A program made the translations under genes and the position numbers. Shown here one piece after another: positions 50,531 through 54,498 of a stretch of 54,498 nucleotides of DNA (its first letter is position 1; every line of letters starts with the position of its first letter). Origin of the DNA: UBA9619 sp964630665 (lineage in GTDB: Bacteria; Pseudomonadota; Gammaproteobacteria; Arenicellales; UBA868); NCBI GenBank assembly GCA_964630665.1, contig CAZVVN010000014.1, forward strand, positions 1-54,498, read 5' to 3'. Under the pieces are notes generated by a model, which was given only the letters and a program-made list of their open reading frames with translations, was not told the origin of the DNA and searched no databases.

Positions 50531-51427
50531 TCAACTGTTGGTACCGTCCATGTAGTAGTTGTTGTCGCCGTCGCGCTGGAGCTGAAAAATCGAACTGACC
50601 TTTGGCGGCTCAGGCTGTGGCATGCGGACCGGTACTGCGGTTAAGCGTGGCGTGGTGTATTGTTTCCCAATAATCATGCGACTGTTCATGCTTTGCCAAC
50701 TCTCAAAGGTCGCCGAGCAGCCGGCAAGTGGCCAGGCATCGGCTGCCATGACTTCATAGAGTAGAAAACGCCGTGGCAAGCCGGACTGGTTGGCGAGAGA
50801 AGCGTGCAGCAATCGGGCATGGTGGAAGGTCACCGTACCGGCGCTGCCGATGAGTGTGTCGTATTTTCCAGTAAGAGATTTTGCGACATCGGCGGAAACC
50901 GCACCGCAGAAATAGCCATTGGATAGGTGATCGAAGATCGGTCCCCGATGGGTCCCGGGCGCGAACAGTACCGGCCCATTGCCTTCGGTCATGTCATCGA
51001 TCATCACCCCGACTGCCAGCACGTCGTCGTTGGTGTGGGGATAGAAGGCCCAGTCCTGATGCCACTCAACCGGTGCACTACCGTCACTGGACTTCAAGTT
51101 GAGTTTGCTGTTCTGCAGTCGGACGTTCGGTCCCAGCAATGTCTTCAGAATGTCAGTGATTTCGGTGCGGTGGATTACTTCATCGAACACGGCGTGAACA
51201 TTGTGCGGCGACTTGATCCTCTCAATACGCGGAACACGGGTTTCGATGTCCTCAAGGATTTCGTAGACGTCGTCGGATTCGGTCAGGCCGGACCCGTTCC
51301 TGACTATCCCGTCTATGGTGCTACGCAGTGTATCGACCACGGGTCCAGGAATGAGGTTCTCGCAGATGACATAACCCTTTTCGTCGTAAGCCGCTTTCAG
51401 TTGATCCATAGCGAATTTTCGTTCCAT
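50531..51427 (-). CDS. Phytanoyl-CoA dioxygenase (PhyH)-family protein
   Basis: A 298-residue oxygenase, similar in layout to its convergent neighbour but with different loops. Iron ligands are H123 and D125 in VEWHQDWAFYPHT and H208 in ARLLHASLANQSG; the following arginines (LPRRFLLYE) would hold 2-oxoglutarate. VLFAPGTHRGPIF is the conserved loop. The start at 51427 has a weak site; an alternative ATG at 51409 would shorten it by six residues. The two PhyH proteins may be functionally related or simply neighbours. Substrate unknown. Confidence 0.9.
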   Translation of the reverse strand: MERKFAMDQLKAAYDEKGYVICENLIPGPVVDTLRSTIDGIVRNGSGLTESDDVYEILEDIETRVPRIERIKSPHNVHAVFDEVIHRTEITDILKTLLGPNVRLQNSKLNLKSSDGSAPVEWHQDWAFYPHTNDDVLAVGVMIDDMTEGNGPVLFAPGTHRGPIFDHLSNGYFCGAVSADVAKSLTGKYDTLIGSAGTVTFHHARLLHASLANQSGLPRRFLLYEVMAADAWPLAGCSATFESWQSMNSRMIIGKQYTTPRLTAVPVRMPQPEPPKVSSIFQLQRDGDNNYYMDGTNS

Positions 51428-51433
51428 TAGTGA

Positions 51434-51652
51434 AATTCAAACCAGCGCTCAGCCGAGTATAAAACAGTTCAGCCCGACCATTCCAAAGAGGGTAATGGTA
51501 CGTTTTTTATCGCGTTGCTGCTTGCACAAATTGGCCTATTTCCCCATCTGTGGCATCAACATCTGGTCGCGAAGGCTCCGGCCGTACTCGACGATGCCAC
51601 CATAGTCCCGCTCCTCACGGCCTTGCTGCTGATCGGGTACTTGAGGGTCTGA
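51434..51652 (+). other. Unassigned open stretch with membrane-protein character
   Basis: Within the 404-base space between the PhyH gene and the enolase-like gene, one forward frame is open for 72 codons. Translated, it gives FFIALLLAQIGLFPHLWHQH in the middle and LLTALLLIGYLRV at the end, two hydrophobic segments like those of a membrane protein. There is no ATG or GTG start before them; only a TTG inside the first segment. It could be the end of a decayed transporter or a chance frame. The rest of the 404 bases shows no gene. Confidence 0.25.
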
Positions 51653-51831
51653 TCCCGCTTGTAACGGAATCGATCAATCGGTCGGCGATAACCCCACTCC
51701 GGCAGGGTTGTCTTTTCCTGCAGGGTAACAGAATCAGAAAAGCCGCTTTATGACTTCGAACCACAACCAGGTAGGTTTTTCACGATTCTGTAAAGACCAG
51801 TGGTCGCTGACCTTCTAAGCGAACGGCTACA

Positions 51832-53043
51832 ATGAACCATTCCTCTGAATCACCGGGTCTGGATATGGCGAGCATCACGGCAGTTACCCTTACCGAATTT
51901 GCATTCACCGTTGACAACATCGGGCTTGAAACCGCCGCTGCCGGTGTCGGCAACATGGCCTGGGTCAAGGGCAACCGGTTCAGTGCCAGACGATTTGCCG
52001 TCAGGATCGATTGCGACGAAGGTGCGACAGGTGAATACGTCGCGAACTGGGTGGCCACGCCGTCGTCCCTTGCCCAGGCCGGCATGCTGGCACCACTGAT
52101 GATCGGTCGGAATCCGGAACATCGAGAGAAGATCTACGATGAACTCAAACGGGAGGTAAGAGCGTACGATCACATGGGGCATGGCGTGCTGGACATTGCG
52201 TTGTGGGACCTCGTTGGCAAACTGAATAGTGTCTCCGTCAAGTCCATGCTCGGCGGTTTTAGAGATCGACTGCCGACCTATGCGAGCAGTTACTGCGGGC
52301 AGGAGTCTCCGGGTGGACTCTGCTCGCCGGATGCCTTTGCAGATTACGCAGTGCGCTGCCAGGAAGCAGGATTTCATGGCTTCAAGATCCACGGCTGGAT
52401 GAACGGGAATGTGGAGCGCGAGATCGAAAACCTGCGCCGGGTTCGCAGGAGTATCGGTGACGGCTGGCGTCTGATGCTTGATCCGGCCTGCATGCTCAAT
52501 ACCTGGAACGACGCACTGGCTGTGGGCCACGTCTGTGACGAGGTGAACTGTTTCTGGTACGAGGACCCTTACAAGGACTCATCGGTGTCTGCCTATGGGC
52601 ACCAGCGCCTCAGGGAGCGGCTGAAAACGCCACTCTTGGTCAGTGAGCATGTGCGTGGCGTCGAGCAGAAGGCCTCATTTATGCTCGCTGGTGGCTGCGA
52701 CATGATCCATGCCGACCCGGAATATGATCTGGGGATTACAGGGGTCATGAAAATCGCCCATTTTTGCGAGGCCATTGGGCTCGATCTACAGATACACGCA
52801 GTCGGTCCGGCACAACGGATCTGCATGTCTGCGATCCGCAACACGCACATGTATGAAATGGCGCTGATAGGCCCGGACATGTCGAACCTGGTCGCACCGG
52901 TCTACACCTGCGGTTATTCCGATCAACAGGAAGATCTGCCCCTGGATGGCTGTGTGCCGGTGCCTGATGGACCCGGGCTGGGTGTCCAGTACGACTGGGA
53001 CTACATCGAGGCGAACAAGACACAACAACTGGTGTTTGACTGA
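51832..53043 (+). CDS. Mandelate racemase/enolase superfamily dehydratase-like protein
   Basis: A 403-residue enolase-superfamily protein. The base motif K-x-H is K185 and H187 in GFHGFKIHGWM. Metal ligands are D217 (LMLDPACM), E244 (FWYEDPYK) and E272 (LLVSEHVRG), with H322 in DLQIHAVGP at the later catalytic position. The N-terminal capping domain has ANWVATPSSLAQAGMLAPL. Lysine-x-histidine with a late histidine suits the mandelate-racemase subgroup, many of which dehydrate sugar acids to 2-keto-3-deoxy acids. An in-frame ATG at 51865 is an alternative start. The KDG kinase and KDPG aldolase at 44-45.6 kb could use its product. It is followed by a solute-binding protein. Confidence 0.88.
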   Translation: MNHSSESPGLDMASITAVTLTEFAFTVDNIGLETAAAGVGNMAWVKGNRFSARRFAVRIDCDEGATGEYVANWVATPSSLAQAGMLAPLMIGRNPEHREKIYDELKREVRAYDHMGHGVLDIALWDLVGKLNSVSVKSMLGGFRDRLPTYASSYCGQESPGGLCSPDAFADYAVRCQEAGFHGFKIHGWMNGNVEREIENLRRVRRSIGDGWRLMLDPACMLNTWNDALAVGHVCDEVNCFWYEDPYKDSSVSAYGHQRLRERLKTPLLVSEHVRGVEQKASFMLAGGCDMIHADPEYDLGITGVMKIAHFCEAIGLDLQIHAVGPAQRICMSAIRNTHMYEMALIGPDMSNLVAPVYTCGYSDQQEDLPLDGCVPVPDGPGLGVQYDWDYIEANKTQQLVFD

Positions 53044-53068
53044 TATTGTGCCTCGGATTTCTCAGCTG

Positions 53069-53086
53069 AAGTCACCGGGACTTTTT
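53069..53086 (+). terminator. Weak rho-independent terminator
   Basis: AAGTC (53069-53073) and GACTT (53079-53083) form a short stem with loop ACCGG. It extends to six pairs with a G-U, and is followed by TTT. It begins 26 bases after the stop of the enolase-like gene. The stem is short, so termination may be partial. Confidence 0.4.
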
Positions 53087-53170
53087 CAGATCGCTATCCC
53101 TGATTCGGAGTCGACACTCGGGGCTTTTCAGTCGTTTATGTATTCCGTTGTAGGTTTAATTAGTTATTGT

Positions 53171-53192
53171 AAATTATTGTTTTAAATAATTT
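53171..53192. repeat. AT-only inverted repeat upstream of the solute-binding protein
   Basis: AAATTATT (53171-53178) and AATAATTT (53185-53192) form a perfect 8-base inverted repeat around GTTTTA. It sits in the most AT-rich stretch of the window, about 70 bases before the likely promoter, and could be an operator or a curved-DNA site. Confidence 0.4.
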
Positions 53193-53259
53193 TTATGTGT
53201 TCCACACTCAGAATAGGTTTCTCAGCACTGCGACACTTTCCATGAGCAGCTGGACCGCA

Positions 53260-53289
53260 TTGGAAGTGCTTACGTCTTCGGTCTATACT
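53260..53289 (+). promoter_or_regulatory. Sigma-70-type promoter for the solute-binding protein
   Basis: TTGGAA (53260-53265) is followed after 18 bases by TATACT (53284-53289), matching 4 and 5 of 6 consensus positions. This leaves a leader of about 95 bases before the ATG at 53390. Confidence 0.45.
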
Positions 53290-53389
53290 CAGGCAAACCG
53301 ACTGATATATTTAAGGTCGGTGGAATGTGCACTCGTTTGCTTCTGTTCGTGTTGAAATTTGTATCTAACCTTACCGGAGGAGGAAAACT

Positions 53390-54498
53390 ATGAGTATCAC
53401 CAACCGTGAACGGCGAGACTTTCTGAAACGTTCGGGTAGCCTGGCGGCTCTGGGTATCTCTACGTCACTGACCCCAGAACTGCTGTTTGCAGCCGCGAAA
53501 TCCGACCTCAAAGGTGTCACCATCGACTACTGGAACATGATTGGTGTCCAGAACAAGCTCGTTCGACAGCTCTGTGAAGACATCATCAAGTCATTCGAAC
53601 AACGCACTGGCGCGACAGTTAATGTGTCCTGGAATGGTTACGGCGACATTATCGGTCCGAAGTACCGGACCAACCTGAAAGGCGGTGTCAAGCCGACGCT
53701 GTTCGATGCCTGCGCACGCTGGACGGGTCAGCTTCGTCCTTTTCTTCGTCCGATGAACGACTTCATCGACAATAACCTGGACGCAACGACGCGTGCCGCG
53801 ATCGAGTGGACCTTTCCTATTATTAAACAACAGAACAGCGGGTTTTCTGATTCCGATGCAATCATGGACCTGCCCTTCGGCCTGATTGCACAAGCCCCAG
53901 CTCTGGTGCGTAGGGACCACTTCGAGAAGGCGGGAATCGATTTCGACAAGAACTTTCCGATTCGTGATACCGATCACTACATCGAAATCTGCAAGGAACT
54001 ACAGGCCTCGGGCATTAAGTATCCAACGGAGGTATACGGGAAGATCTGGGATTTTGCCGACACCCAGTTGAATGGCTGGATTCGATCGGTGGACACAACG
54101 ACTGATGATTTCCTCGATGCCACTTGGTCACACTCGACAGCAACATCGGAGGCCTGGTTAAAAGGAGTTCAGTTCTACATTGACGTATATCGAAAACACA
54201 AGCTGAGTTCGCCGCAAACGGTACAGAGTTCAGACGAAGCTTCAGTTGAAGAGCTCATCAAAGGACGCAAGAGCATCGTTCACGCAGACCTTCTAAACCG
54301 TGGCACCCTACTGGCTAAAGTTCCGGACGAGATGAAGGATGGCACGATCCAGTGGTCGCCGCAGTTTCCCCTCACGGGAGGCAATTCCGGTTCGCATGCT
54401 TGCCTGGCTTGGTTTCCGATGTGCATCGTTAAGCAAGATGGGGCCGATGCGGCAATCAAGGAAGAGGCGGCTTTCGAGTTCATCAAGGAATGGCTGCT
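53390..54498 (+). CDS. Tat-exported ABC-type solute-binding protein (C-terminus outside window)
   Basis: The gene is open from ATG 53390 to the right edge (369 complete codons). An excellent ribosome site, GGAGGAGG, precedes it. The N-terminus has the twin-arginine signal ERRDFLKRSG followed by SLAALGISTSL and an Ala-rich cleavage region ending near residue 36 (LFAAAKS), so it is exported folded. The mature part is a periplasmic binding protein of the type-2 (MalE-like) class: VTIDYWNMIG, KSFEQRTGATVNVSWNGYG and GTIQWSPQFPLTGG are the usual segments. The C-terminus and probably the permease and ATPase genes lie beyond the window. Ligand unknown; the enolase-like dehydratase upstream suggests a sugar or sugar acid. 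Confidence 0.88.
   Translation, partial: MSITNRERRDFLKRSGSLAALGISTSLTPELLFAAAKSDLKGVTIDYWNMIGVQNKLVRQLCEDIIKSFEQRTGATVNVSWNGYGDIIGPKYRTNLKGGVKPTLFDACARWTGQLRPFLRPMNDFIDNNLDATTRAAIEWTFPIIKQQNSGFSDSDAIMDLPFGLIAQAPALVRRDHFEKAGIDFDKNFPIRDTDHYIEICKELQASGIKYPTEVYGKIWDFADTQLNGWIRSVDTTTDDFLDATWSHSTATSEAWLKGVQFYIDVYRKHKLSSPQTVQSSDEASVEELIKGRKSIVHADLLNRGTLLAKVPDEMKDGTIQWSPQFPLTGGNSGSHACLAWFPMCIVKQDGADAAIKEEAAFEFIKEWL

Noticed and set aside
51728..51791. Inverted copies ACAGAATC and GATTCTGT 48 bases apart
   Set aside because: Eight bases at such spacing is expected by chance in 54 kb; no link to a gene start other than proximity.
1..54498. tRNA, rRNA, CRISPR arrays, insertion sequences or phage genes
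   Set aside because: I looked on both strands for their usual marks (repeat-spacer arrays, transposase motifs, terminal inverted repeats, tRNA arms) and found none that hold up.

Overview
The window reads as chromosomal DNA of an uncultured, probably marine, Gammaproteobacterium. Genes are dense on both strands, G+C is moderately high, and GTG and TTG starts are common. The tesA / ybbA / ybbP arrangement (divergent lipase beside an ABC exporter pair) at 15.4-19.1 kb is a typical gammaproteobacterial neighbourhood. The rest is accessory catabolism: 2-oxoglutarate/Fe(II) oxygenases, acyl-CoA enzymes, GSTs, amidohydrolases and seven small-molecule transporters. A run of ten Ns at 5445-5454 shows the sequence is a scaffold, probably metagenome-derived. 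I saw no tRNA, rRNA, CRISPR array, transposase or phage gene.

Region by region. 0-9 kb: a UMF1-type MFS transporter cut by the left edge, GFA-like Zn protein, DMT exporter, EthD-like protein, aromatic amino acid decarboxylase, methyltransferase, crotonase-fold isomerase (with the gap), class II aldolase, a two-helix membrane protein and a VOC-double-cupin fusion. 9-16 kb: two DMT exporters, a lipoprotein transglycosylase, an MscS channel, a reductive-dehalogenase-like Fe-S protein, a GST with a small partner, and a TesA-like esterase. 16-24.6 kb: YbbA/YbbP, a methyltransferase coupled to an MFS carrier, a gamma-glutamyltransferase-like hydrolase, and an acyl-CoA synthetase. 25-33.5 kb: a class III cyclase, a short MetE-type methyltransferase, a BKACE (DUF849) enzyme, a 3-hydroxyisobutyrate-dehydrogenase-like enzyme, an MFS carrier, an enoyl-CoA hydratase and an acyl-CoA dehydrogenase.

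33.7-43 kb is the most unusual part. A second cyclase precedes a TauD-family oxygenase that is translationally fused (ATGA overlap) to a 733-residue protein resembling the large subunit of N,N-dimethylformamidase. A convergent operon follows, with another TauD oxygenase, a 69-residue one-helix membrane protein and a second reductive-dehalogenase-like Fe-S protein. After it come an ATZ/TRZ-type amidohydrolase, a GST and a DMT exporter. I infer a catabolic locus for an N-substituted amide or similar nitrogenous small molecule; the substrate is unknown.

44-54.5 kb: KDPG aldolase coupled to a KDG kinase, a YciI protein, a 47-residue basic protein with a good promoter, a small membrane protein, a methyltransferase, a GreA/B-family factor, an M20 peptidase, two convergent PhyH oxygenases, an enolase-superfamily dehydratase-like protein, and a Tat-exported solute-binding protein cut by the right edge. 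The dehydratase, kinase and aldolase could together form a sugar-acid route (acid to KDG to KDPG to pyruvate plus glyceraldehyde-3-phosphate).
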